A DNA stretch of 64,000 bases from Constrictibacter sp. MBR-5. GTDB lineage: Bacteria; Pseudomonadota; Alphaproteobacteria; JAJUGE01. The DNA is taken from NCBI RefSeq assembly GCF_040549485.1, contig NZ_JBEPTK010000016.1, positions 1 through 64,000 on the forward strand, written 5' to 3'. This document shows, piece after piece, positions 38,859 through 46,747 of this stretch. Both the position numbers and the translations under genes were made by a program. The notes below the pieces were generated by a model, which searched no databases, was not told the DNA's origin, and was given only the letters and a program-made list of their open reading frames with translations. Numbering within the stretch: position 1 is the stretch's first letter; each line of letters opens with the position of its first letter.

Positions 38859-40214
38859 ATGAAAAAGACGCAGTTGCTGCACACCGCGTATGCGGCGCGC
38901 GCAGCCATCTTTGCGGGAACGGTCCTCGCATCCTCCTCGGTGCTTCCGGGGGCGGCGGCGGCGCAGTCGAACGCGGCGCTTCCGTCCGGCGAATCGCTCG
39001 AGACGCCGTCGGAGATCGAACGCGGGTTCCCTCAGCTTCCGGCGGATTTCGACCGTCGCGAGCCGGCGGAACCTGAGGCGCTTCTTCGTATCGTCCTCGA
39101 GGGCTACACGGGCGTGGTCTTCCAGGACAACGTCTACCGCGCGCCGTCGGACCGGAAGTCCGACCTGCTCTGGATCGGCGCGCCGCGCGCGCGGCTGATC
39201 CATGACGGGCCGGAGGTAGACGCCGAGATCGCGGTCGAAGCCGAGATCGGCCGGTATTTCGACGAGACCCGGAACGATTACGAGGATTTCGTGCTGACCG
39301 CCGGTCTCGTTCGCGGCGACTTGGCGAGCGATTTCATGCGCCTGCGCGGGTCCTACGGCCGAAGCCATCAGTCCATCGGCGCGGACATCGACACGCCCGA
39401 CCGCGAGGCGGCGGAAGTTACGGAGTTCTGGCGCGGCGAACTCCTGTTCGACGCCGCCTACCGTGCGGGTGCGTTCCTCTTCGCGCCGGAGGCGCGCGCG
39501 CGGAACTTCGACTATCGCGACTCCCGCCGCCTCGACGGCACCCGCATCGACAATCAGGGCAAGAGCCGGACGGAGATCGACGCGGTCCCCCGTCTCGGAT
39601 GGGGCATCCAGCCGGATCTGTTCCTGCTCGTCGATCCGGGCGTCAACTGGCGGCTCTACGACGAGGATTTCAGCGGCGCACGCGGTTTCGACCGGGATTC
39701 ATACGGCCTCCGGCCGCGTGTCGGGGCGCGCTACGGCACCGACACCAGCGAGTTCGCCGCCGTCTCGACGATCGGTCTGGCGGTCCAGGACTATCAGGAC
39801 GACCGTTTGAAGACGATCACCACCCTGGGCTTTCTCGGGGTGTTCGACTGGCGGTTCCTCCCGCAGCAGGCCCTCCGGCTCGAGGTGGAGCGCGACATCG
39901 GCGAGACCACGCTGGCCGGCGCCTCGGGCACGATCTCGACGCGGGGACGCGTCAGCTACAGCTATGCGGTCACCGAGAAGCTGGACGTGCGCGCGGCGGC
40001 CGAGTTCGACAATCGCGAATTCGTGGTGAACAGCCGCATTCGCCCCGACGACCGGACCGACGAGATCATCCGGGTCGGCGCCGACGTCACCTATCGGCTG
40101 ACGAAGGTCGGGTTCGTCGGGCTGGGCCTCGATTATGTCGATCGGGACAGCAACGACCCGACCGTCCGCAACGACGGCTTCGAGGCGTCGGCCAGGGTCG
40201 GCGCGCGGTTCTGA
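38859..40214 (+). CDS. BBP2-like outer-membrane beta-barrel protein (candidate polymer porin)
   Basis: 451 residues with a signal peptide ending near GAAAAQ. After a short periplasmic stretch the chain alternates polar and hydrophobic residues in strands with many Asp, Arg and Tyr, and ends in the aromatic ARVGARF, typical of an outer-membrane barrel. The pattern FVGLGLDYVDRDSNDP and VRVGADVTYRLT-like strands fit the putative beta-barrel porin 2 family (PF10082). It takes the position that AlgE has in known operons, but it does not read like AlgE. I infer that it exports the polymer. Confidence 0.8.
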   Translation: MKKTQLLHTAYAARAAIFAGTVLASSSVLPGAAAAQSNAALPSGESLETPSEIERGFPQLPADFDRREPAEPEALLRIVLEGYTGVVFQDNVYRAPSDRKSDLLWIGAPRARLIHDGPEVDAEIAVEAEIGRYFDETRNDYEDFVLTAGLVRGDLASDFMRLRGSYGRSHQSIGADIDTPDREAAEVTEFWRGELLFDAAYRAGAFLFAPEARARNFDYRDSRRLDGTRIDNQGKSRTEIDAVPRLGWGIQPDLFLLVDPGVNWRLYDEDFSGARGFDRDSYGLRPRVGARYGTDTSEFAAVSTIGLAVQDYQDDRLKTITTLGFLGVFDWRFLPQQALRLEVERDIGETTLAGASGTISTRGRVSYSYAVTEKLDVRAAAEFDNREFVVNSRIRPDDRTDEIIRVGADVTYRLTKVGFVGLGLDYVDRDSNDPTVRNDGFEASARVGARF

Positions 40215-40227
40215 CCGTCGGGGCGTT

Positions 40228-41292
40228 TCAGGGCGCCAGCAGCGCCGATACGTTGCCGCCGTAGGTGCGGTGGCCGAGCGGCCGGTACTGGCGGAGCAGG
40301 GCTTCCGTCTCCGCTTTCGGGAAGCGGGCGTTGTACACTTCGAGCCACGACAGCCGCGTCCCGCGCAGGATGGGTTCGACCTCCTGCGGCTGCCCCGACC
40401 GTTCGGCGAAGGGTTGCGGGTCTTTCAGGCCTTCCAGGCTGCGCTCCACCAGCCGGTGCAGGATACCGCCGGACATGGCATAGGCGGGCACGCCGTTCCG
40501 CGTCAGCAGTTCCGCCGTCAGCACCAGCGCCGCCGTCGCGTAGGTATGATAGCCGAGAGCCGACTTGCCCCGCTCCAGTTCGAGCGGCAGGTAGCCGTCC
40601 GCGGGAATCGAGGCCAGCGTCTCTGCGTGGCGGTCGCGCGCCCAGGTCCACAGCGCCGCGTCGTCCGTCGCGACCGCCGCGTTGGCCACGCCCCAGATCG
40701 CCCAGTAGAGATGGTTGTTGTGCCGCGACGGCAGGTCGGAGTCCCGCGGAAAGTCCGCGACGACCAGACGCGCCAGCCGCCGCAGCCACCCTTCCACGAC
40801 CGCCCTGTCCGTTTCCGGGGCCCACTGGCGGATCTTCGCGTAGGATCCCGCATAGCCCGACAGCTCCCACTTCCGGATGTGCGTCGCGTGCTTGCTGACC
40901 ACTCCCGCCAGTGCGTCCGCCTCCGCCCAGCTGCGCAGCCAGGTGAGCGCGCAATGTGCGGCCTCGCCGCCGCCGAACGCCGCCAGCGCGGCCCGGTCGG
41001 CCATGTCGGAAACCATATTGCCGAAGGCGTTGATGATCTGCGTCTCGGCCTCTATCCGCTCGGTCAGGTCCGCCGGTGGTGCCGGCGGCGTGCCGCAGCG
41101 CAGCGCCGCGATGACCTCGGACTTCACGGCCCGGTCCGTGTCGAACATCGGCGAAAAGGGACCCGAGCCCGACGCGGCAAGGACGACCCCGGGCAACACG
41201 AGCACGCAGGCGAGCATCTGCGCCGCGCCGCGGGCGATCATGTGGCGACGTGACGAGCGTCGCGTGGGGCAGGGCATATCCGGACCAACTCG
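40228..41292 (-). CDS. algL: Alginate lyase, AlgL family (PL5)
   Basis: About 354 residues, the normal length of AlgL, and convergent with the porin gene. Start at 41292 is preferred for GGGGTGG upstream; 41277 and 41241 are alternatives. The signal sequence contains SRRHMIA, Tat-like, before ARGAAQMLACVLVLPGVVLA. The lyase core has HNNHLYWAIWG, DGYLPLELERGKSALGYH and the (N/H)...(R...Y) positions used for catalysis. It should cleave mannuronate-rich polymer, either for turnover or to free the cell. It lies on the opposite strand to the operon, so it is expressed separately. Confidence 0.88.
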   Translation of the reverse strand, partial: RVGPDMPCPTRRSSRRHMIARGAAQMLACVLVLPGVVLAASGSGPFSPMFDTDRAVKSEVIAALRCGTPPAPPADLTERIEAETQIINAFGNMVSDMADRAALAAFGGGEAAHCALTWLRSWAEADALAGVVSKHATHIRKWELSGYAGSYAKIRQWAPETDRAVVEGWLRRLARLVVADFPRDSDLPSRHNNHLYWAIWGVANAAVATDDAALWTWARDRHAETLASIPADGYLPLELERGKSALGYHTYATAALVLTAELLTRNGVPAYAMSGGILHRLVERSLEGLKDPQPFAERSGQPQEVEPILRGTRLSWLEVYNARFPKAETEALLRQYRPLGHRTYGGNVSALLAP

Positions 41293-41391
41293 CATTCGTG
41301 CGGCCACCCCGCAAACGATAGCCTCAATTTCTGCGACCGTCACCGTCTCGGCAAAGGCGCGGCGCTGGGCCGGGGTCAGCTTCCCGTACGG

Positions 41392-41664
41392 TTTGGCACG
41401 TTGCCGCCAACGCGGCGAGCCGTCGTCGGAGGCCTGCCGGCCTGCATCGTGGCGATGGAGGCCTGCTGGCGCGCATCACCTGGGCCGGAATTCGGCACCG
41501 CCGGTCACGGGATCCGGCTGATGTCGCCGGAATATGTGCGGCCCTATGTGAAGGCGAACAGGAACGACGACCGTGATGCCCAGGCGATCGCGGAAGGGGC
41601 GACGCGGCCGACGATTGCTCGGCATATCCAAACGCGGCAACCGGCATCCGCGGGCGAACCATGA
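41392..41664 (+). pseudogene. IS110-family transposase fragment
   Basis: The frame reads TLPPT..., IVAMEAC..., GHGIRLMSPEYVRPYVKA, NRNDDRDAQAIAEGATRPT, the N-terminal catalytic domain of IS110 transposases (DEDD type). Both the start and the C-terminal half are missing and the frame drifts after ATRPT. It marks the left border of the accessory region. Confidence 0.8.
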
Positions 41665-41925
41665 TCCATGGCGCTCGTGCGGCGCTGCCGCACATCCTGG
41701 CCCAGGATGCCCCCTTAGGGCGATGGGCGCGTCGTCTGCAGCGCGAGCGCAAAAGAATGGCGTCGTGGTCGCGTTGGCGGCCAAGCTCGCGCACATCGTC
41801 TGGGCCGCTGCGCAAGGAGCGCTTCGGTGCGCACGCGGCAGCGAGGAGAGGCATCTCGTGCGCAGGGGGCATGGAAGGCATAATCGGCGTCTGTCGCCAC
41901 CTCGCCCTGCCAAACGAGAGATCCG
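41665..41925. other. Non-coding stretch between mobile-element fragments
   Basis: About 260 bp of mixed-frame sequence; nothing recognisable. It lies between the IS110 fragment and the truncated PEP-mutase-family gene. Confidence 0.3.
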
Positions 41926-42231
41926 ATGAACGCGCAACAGCACCGCCGCACGCTTCGAGCCGCGCTCGATACCGGCGATACCCTTGTCGCCCCCGGCGCC
42001 TATGACGCCGTCAGCGCCAAGCTGATCGAGCGGGCGGGCTTCCCCGTCGCCTACATCGGCAGCTACGCCACCGCAGCCAGCGAACTCGGCCTTCCGGACG
42101 TGGGCATTCTGACGCGTGACGATCTGGTCCGGAGGGCTGCGACTGTGGCGGCGGCGGTCGGTGTTCCGGTGTTTGCGGACGCCGAGAACGGCTTTGCGAA
42201 CGCTGCGAATATCTGGCGGACCGTCGAGGCG
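41926..42231 (+). pseudogene. Isocitrate lyase/PEP-mutase family protein, N-terminal fragment
   Basis: The first ~101 codons encode LVAPGAYDAVSAKLIERAGF, YIGSYATAASELGLPDVG and PVFADAENGF, the start of the TIM-barrel superfamily of isocitrate lyase, PEP mutase and 2-methylisocitrate lyase. The family needs ~280 residues. At about codon 102 the frame passes directly into recombinase sequence, so the gene was cut and fused by integration or deletion. Confidence 0.8.
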
Positions 42232-42638
42232 TCGCACACCCGCAGGCGCGGGCGGCTGTACCGCTACTATGTCAGCCAGACGGTGCTGAAGCAGGGGGCT
42301 GAGGCGTGTCCGGTACGGCGGGTGCCGGCAGGTCAGATCGAGGCGGCGGTGGTCGACCAGCTGAGCGCGGTGTTCCGCCAGCCGGAGATCGTCGTCGGCG
42401 CGTGGCATCAAGCCCGGACGCAGGAGGCCACCCTCCCTGAAGCGGAGGTGCGGCTCGCACTGCAGCGGCTGGATCCGCTTTGGACGCGCTGTTCCCGGCG
42501 GAGCAGGCGCGCATCGTGCATCTGCTGGTCGACCGCGTGGACGTGAGCCTCGACGGGATCGACATCCGGCTCAGGTTGGAGGGGTTGGAGCATCTGGTCG
42601 GTGAGCTGGCGGCGCGCCAGACACGGAAAGCGGCATGA
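42232..42638 (+). pseudogene. Large serine recombinase, C-terminal fragment with a frameshift
   Basis: It begins at SHTRRRGRLYRYY and includes CPVRRVPAGQIEAAVVDQL, the zinc-ribbon and linker region of large serine recombinases (resolvase family). A frameshift near 42480 is needed to continue into LFPAEQARIVHLLVDRVDV and the end ARQTRKAA with TGA at 42636-42638. The catalytic N-terminal domain is gone, so it cannot recombine. Its stop overlaps the start of the next gene (ATGA), an original operon link. Confidence 0.8.
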
Positions 42639-43054
42639 ACGCCACCCTCTCCGCCGACGGGCGCACGCTCACCGTGCGGGTGCCGATGACGATCCGGAAG
42701 CGCGGTGGGCGCAAGCTGGTGGTGGCGCCCGAGGGTGCCGAGTGGGCGCCGGAGCGGCCGCAAGTGGACAGTGCGCTGGTGAAGGCGCGCGCGCACCGCT
42801 GGCGGCGCATGCTGGAGACGGGGGTGAATGCGACGATCGGCGAGATCGCGGCGGCGGAGCGGATCAACCCCTCCTACGCCAGCCGGGTGCTGCGGCTGAC
42901 GCTGCTGGCGCCGGAGATCGTCGAAGCGATCCTGGACGGGCGGCAGGGGCCGGAGGTCACGCTTGACCGGTTGCTCAGGCCGTTCCCGGTGGAGTGGGAG
43001 AGGCAGCGTTGGGAACTGAGCGGTCACACTTGCCCTTCTGGCTACCGCGCATAG
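42635..43054 (+). CDS. Recombinase-associated small protein (HTH-like)
   Basis: 139 residues, start coupled to the recombinase stop. It contains AHRWRRMLETGVNATIGE and AERINPSYASRVLRLTLLA, a helix-turn-helix-like segment common in proteins that follow serine recombinases in alphaproteobacteria. It probably binds DNA as a helper of the recombinase; that is inference. Part of this gene recurs at 45639-45729 and a shorter piece at 47667-47690. Confidence 0.65.
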   Translation: MNATLSADGRTLTVRVPMTIRKRGGRKLVVAPEGAEWAPERPQVDSALVKARAHRWRRMLETGVNATIGEIAAAERINPSYASRVLRLTLLAPEIVEAILDGRQGPEVTLDRLLRPFPVEWERQRWELSGHTCPSGYRA

Positions 43055-43092
43055 TGTGGCGGCGCCACGAAACGCAGGATATCGGAGGAACC

Positions 43093-43392
43093 ATGGCGAA
43101 GAAGCAGACGGCCGCGAAGGCAGGTGAGGCGGGTTCGACCGAGAAGAAGGTGAACCCGGCGCTGATGAAGCCGCTTCAGCCGTCGAAGGAACTTGCTGCC
43201 GTCGTCGGTTCCGATCCCCTGCCACGCCCGCAGGTCGTCAAGAAGCTCTGGGAGTACATCAAGAAGCACGATCTCCAGAATCCGGAGAACCGCCGGGAGA
43301 TCAGGAGCGACGAGAAGCTGCGGGGCGTGTTCGGGAAGGACAAGGTCACGATGTTCGAGATGAACAAGTACGTCGCCCAGCATTTGAAATAG
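43093..43392 (+). CDS. SWIB/MDM2-domain protein
   Basis: 99 residues, ATG at 43093 with GGAGGA four bases upstream. After a Lys/Ala-rich start comes a SWIB fold: LQPSKELAAVVGSDPLPR, VVKKLWEYIKKHDLQNP, LRGVFGKDKVTMFEM. SWIB domains are best known from eukaryotic chromatin remodelling proteins; single-domain versions occur in chlamydiae and some proteobacteria, possibly DNA- or topology-related. The gene is intact and stands alone. Confidence 0.92.
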   Translation: MAKKQTAAKAGEAGSTEKKVNPALMKPLQPSKELAAVVGSDPLPRPQVVKKLWEYIKKHDLQNPENRREIRSDEKLRGVFGKDKVTMFEMNKYVAQHLK

Positions 43393-43692
43393 GCTGCGGG
43401 TTCCGCCGTGTCTTTCCCGGAGGTCGAGGGCGTTGGCGGTCGAGGGTATGCTCTCGGCGAAGTTCAAGCCCCTTCGCGGAGCGCACGAAGCTGGCAGCTG
43501 GGTTCGTTCGGGCCGCAGTGGTTCGTCCACCGGATCAGTCGGAAGGTGTGCTGCAAAAAAGTCATAGGGGCATGTCGGACTGTCGTTCGATGAGACGTCA
43601 TCGATACGGAGCAGCAAGGGCGGCGAGCGAAGCCGCTGCTCAACCCGGAGGCAACCGAGCGGTCGCACTGACCCCAGACGAAAGGGTACATC
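43393..43692. other. 300-bp gap without a convincing gene
   Basis: Several short frames cross this stretch but none resembles a known family or has a ribosome site. An A run at 43555-43560 is the only simple feature noticed. Confidence 0.3.
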
Positions 43693-44136
43693 ATGCCGAA
43701 CACCGTCCGCCTGCACCGCGTTATCGCCGCCAAGCCGGAGAAGGTCTATCGGGCGTTTCTCGAACCGGATGCTGTTGCCAGCTGGCTTCCGCCGTTCGGC
43801 TTCACCTGCACGGTTCACGAACTGGAGGCCAGGGTGGGCGGGCGGCACAGAATGTCGTTCCGGAATTTCACCACCGGCGACAGCCATTCCTTCGGCGGCG
43901 AGTACCTGGAACTCGTGCCGGGCGAGCGGCTCATCTACACCGACAGGTTCGACGACGCCAACCTGCCCGGCGAGATGAAGGTGACCGTGACGTTGAAGGC
44001 CGTATCGGTTGGCACGGAGATGACCGTCGTCCAGGAGGGCATCCCGGATCTGATACCGCCCGAGGCCTGCTACCTCGGCTGGCAGGAAAGCCTGCGGAAG
44101 CTGGCGAAGCTCGTGGAGCCCGAAATCAACCAGTAG
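43693..44136 (+). CDS. SRPBCC/AHSA1-family protein
   Basis: 147 residues. Typical START-like elements: VIAAKPEKVYRAFLEPD, ASWLPPFGF, GGEYLELVPGERLIYTDRF and a C-terminal helix GWQESLRKLAKLVEP. Proteins of this group have a deep hydrophobic cavity and are often called activators of Hsp90-like or polyketide cyclase-like; the ligand is unknown. AAAGG-like ribosome site upstream. Confidence 0.9.
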   Translation: MPNTVRLHRVIAAKPEKVYRAFLEPDAVASWLPPFGFTCTVHELEARVGGRHRMSFRNFTTGDSHSFGGEYLELVPGERLIYTDRFDDANLPGEMKVTVTLKAVSVGTEMTVVQEGIPDLIPPEACYLGWQESLRKLAKLVEPEINQ

Positions 44137-44236
44137 CGTGGGGCTATAGGCGAGGCGGCCCGCGCAGATGCTTGAAGGTCATGCGTCTGCCGCGGTGTGT
44201 TTGATGTCGTGCTCCTGCGTCGGAGCATCATGCTAT

Positions 44237-45598
44237 TCACGAGACGGCGGGTGGGCCGCAGGCGGCGGAGCGCTTCGCGGCTTCCTCACAGCTTCGTCGA
44301 GCCCGTTCACAGGTCGCCTGCGCTGCTTCATCGTCACCGAGTTCGTCAGCGATCCGGCAGATCTGGCCTGCATTGTCGCAAATGGCATCGGTCAGTGTCT
44401 GGATTTCGACACACACCTCAGCGGACGGCGGCATTGGCTCCGGAGGCTGAACTTGTGGTGTCGGAGCTGGCGTCTCGGGAACCCGCTCCTGGACCGGCTG
44501 CTGATCCTCTCCCTCAGATCCGGCAGCGTCCGTGTCCCAACGGCGCGTGACCACATCGCCCTTCGGGTGCACCCACCACTCATGCACCGAGTCACGTTGT
44601 GCCAGACGGTAGCCGCGGCTGATCAGCTTCCGTGGCGTCACCCAGTCTATTCCAGGTCCATAGTAGTAGTTCACAGGCTCGGCACGCTTCTTCTGCTCCG
44701 TCGTCGCCTTGAAGGTGCCGGCGAACTCGGTGCCGTACCGCGCCGCGATTGCCAGCACGATCAGCGTTCGCTCTGTGCCGTCGAGCATCGGCCAAGCCCG
44801 TAGCGCCTGATCCGGCCACTTGGCCAGTTCGTCAAGATCGAAGCCCTTCGGCTTATCTGTGCCGGACGTCTTCTTGAATTGCAGCACACCGTGCCCGGGG
44901 CCGGCGCCCGCCCTCGGACCATGCAGCAGATCCACGGCAGATCGACCATGAACCACCCTGGTGGCTACGGCGTCGGCATGTCGCTCCTGTGCGGCCTCGC
45001 TCCCGATGCTGTCGACGCCCCCACGTTGCTGCACGACGTGCGCGGCCTCGTGCGCGGCGAGATGCAGGCTCGGCGATTCACGGAAGACAATATGGCGACC
45101 GAACGTGAAGGCCTGCGCTTCCAGCGTCTCTGCGGCGAAGCCGGCGGTAGGGCCGAGGTGAGCTTGAACATCGCCGAGATCGTGCTCCGCCCCGAACGCA
45201 CTTTGGATCCTCTCCAAATACGGCAATGGCTGCGCCGAATGTGCGAAGACCTCCTGCACCGCCTGCCTATGCGAATGCGCCGTCCCTGGACTACACGAGG
45301 AACACCGTCCGCCGCATGCGCAGGGACGGGGTGATCTCGGGCCGGGAGAGAGCGATCTTTTAACCGTTCCGGCAGGCTCAGTGAGCGAGGCGAGCACTGC
45401 CTGATTCCCGGTGGAACGCGGCGCTGGCCGAGCGAGGCTCCCCTCGCCGTTGGCGTGGTTGCCTGTTTCAGATGCGGTTACCGGGTGGCTGGTCTTGCTG
45501 GTCGTTTGCCTGCTCGCCAGACGCTCGGGCCGGGCCGGGACCAACGCACTGCCTGCTGCGTAGGACATGGCGACACCGTTGCCTAACTGCCGCTCCAT
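44237..45598 (-). CDS. eCIS-core (DUF4157) protein with HEAAH metallopeptidase-like motif
   Basis: About 453 residues from the ATG at 45598; the frame is open to 45757 but that part overlaps a recombinase-gene scar. The DUF4157/eCIS core lies around residues 145-215: VQAHLGPTAGFAAETLEAQ, FTFGRHIVFRE, LAAHEAAHVVQQRGG. The HEAAH fits a HExxH zinc site. The C-terminal region has a patterned set of cysteines (CDNAGQICRIADEL, CERARRSC). This domain is common in proteins tied to extracellular contractile injection systems and polymorphic toxins, but no sheath, tube or baseplate gene is present, so it is an orphan whose target is unknown. Confidence 0.8.
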   Translation of the reverse strand: MERQLGNGVAMSYAAGSALVPARPERLASRQTTSKTSHPVTASETGNHANGEGSLARPAPRSTGNQAVLASLTEPAGTVKRSLSPGPRSPRPCACGGRCSSCSPGTAHSHRQAVQEVFAHSAQPLPYLERIQSAFGAEHDLGDVQAHLGPTAGFAAETLEAQAFTFGRHIVFRESPSLHLAAHEAAHVVQQRGGVDSIGSEAAQERHADAVATRVVHGRSAVDLLHGPRAGAGPGHGVLQFKKTSGTDKPKGFDLDELAKWPDQALRAWPMLDGTERTLIVLAIAARYGTEFAGTFKATTEQKKRAEPVNYYYGPGIDWVTPRKLISRGYRLAQRDSVHEWWVHPKGDVVTRRWDTDAAGSEGEDQQPVQERVPETPAPTPQVQPPEPMPPSAEVCVEIQTLTDAICDNAGQICRIADELGDDEAAQATCERARRSCEEAAKRSAACGPPAVS

Positions 45599-45638
45599 TG
45601 GAGAATGCTGCGCCTGTTCATGGCGCAACGTCAACGGC

Positions 45639-45729
45639 GCACCGCTGGCGGCGCATGCTGGAGACGGGTGTGCACGCGACCATCGGCGAGATCGCTGCGG
45701 CGGAGCGGATAAGGCCATGCTACGCCAGC
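45639..45729 (+). repeat. Partial copy of the recombinase-associated gene
   Basis: 91 bp that match 42793-42883 at about 80 positions by eye. The copy starts inside the codons for HRWRRMLETG and ends at CTACGCCAGC. No recombinase gene is next to it. It lies against the 5' side of the eCIS-core gene, on the other strand, and looks like a scar of an element. Confidence 0.85.
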
Positions 45730-45757
45730 AGCACCAAATACGCCCACCCCGCCCCAT

Positions 45758-46183
45758 GGGCCCTGTTGCAGGAAGCCGCTACCGCGAGCGATCACCTCAG
45801 CTGAGGCCGATCTTGCGGCATAATTGGTCGCGTGCCGGGCGAGCACTGCCGCGTTGCGCAGAATCGTCTTGTGACGACCGGAGGAGCATCCTGCCGCCGC
45901 TGCTAGGCTGACCAGAGGGACAGGGGTTATTGGGCTTCGTGCGCCCGTACGCCCTGCTCGTGCGTCCGTCTCTCCTGCTTCACCACCCGAAGGTCGTTCA
46001 TGCCGGAAGCCGCGCTGCCGTCTCGCTACGCCGCGCGGGATAACCGACCATCGTGTGACGGCCGTCGCATTTAACCCCCAAAGCGCGCCCAACTTATCCA
46101 GACTATTCCGCGAAAAAGAGCGCATTCTTCACTCAGTCATCCTCTTCCGCCTAGTTATGGCGGTGCAATCCTAGAGACAGAAA
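45758..46183. other. Gap without a convincing gene
   Basis: About 425 bp. No frame resembles a known protein. The stretch about 46075-46180 is richer in A and T and probably holds the promoter of the receiver-domain gene at 46184. Confidence 0.35.
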
Positions 46184-46657
46184 ATGGCGCGAGCGGACAA
46201 GTCCGTAGGGCGGGATCGTTTGCAGGCGCCGTCGCTTCTCCAGTCTTCGATACTGATCGTCGAAGACAACGAGCTCCTAGCGCGCTTCGCCTCCGATGTC
46301 TTATCTTTTTCCGGATGCAAGACCTCGGTCGCATCGAGCGTTTGCGCGGCGTTCGAGGCGTTGGACCGGACCCCCTATGATGCGGTGGTGCTCGATCTTA
46401 CGCTGTCCGGCAGAAGCAGCTTGCCGGTTGCGGACGAACTGCTGCGACGTGGGATTGTATTCGTTATCACGAGCGGCCACGTCGGCTTGTCGTTGCAACC
46501 GCGCTACCGCAAGGCGCCGTACCTGACGAAGCCGTTTGCCGCATCGGATCTACTGCAAGCAGTAGAGCGCCTTCTGAGCGCCTCAGGCGACAGTCGGAGT
46601 GGGGGCCGCCGCCAATCCAGTAGGCGATGCAGGCGGCGTTGCAAAGGGACGCGCTGA
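46184..46657 (+). CDS. Single-domain response regulator
   Basis: 157 residues. Receiver domain at about residues 22-132: SILIVEDNELLARF (acidic pocket), DAVVLDLTLSG (phospho-Asp), VITSGH and YLTKPF (conserved Thr/Ser and Lys). No output domain; the last 25 residues are basic and look like random extension. Such stand-alone receivers relay or sink phosphate. No kinase is adjacent. Confidence 0.88.
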   Translation: MARADKSVGRDRLQAPSLLQSSILIVEDNELLARFASDVLSFSGCKTSVASSVCAAFEALDRTPYDAVVLDLTLSGRSSLPVADELLRRGIVFVITSGHVGLSLQPRYRKAPYLTKPFAASDLLQAVERLLSASGDSRSGGRRQSSRRCRRRCKGTR

Positions 46658-46747
46658 GCCGTTGGCGACTTCGTCCGCATTCATCTTTGCGCCCTACAGG
46701 GCGGGGTGGCACGGGTGGAGGCTGCTCAGCGTCACGGACGTCGACGT

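Noticed and set aside
43464-43733. Minus-strand 89-codon frame between the SWIB and SRPBCC genes
   Set aside because: No domain, no ribosome site, and it overlaps the start of a clear SRPBCC gene.
44237-45757. Full 506-codon frame as the extent of the eCIS-core protein
   Set aside because: The first ~53 codons lie antisense to the recombinase-gene scar and look random; the ATG at 45598 was preferred.
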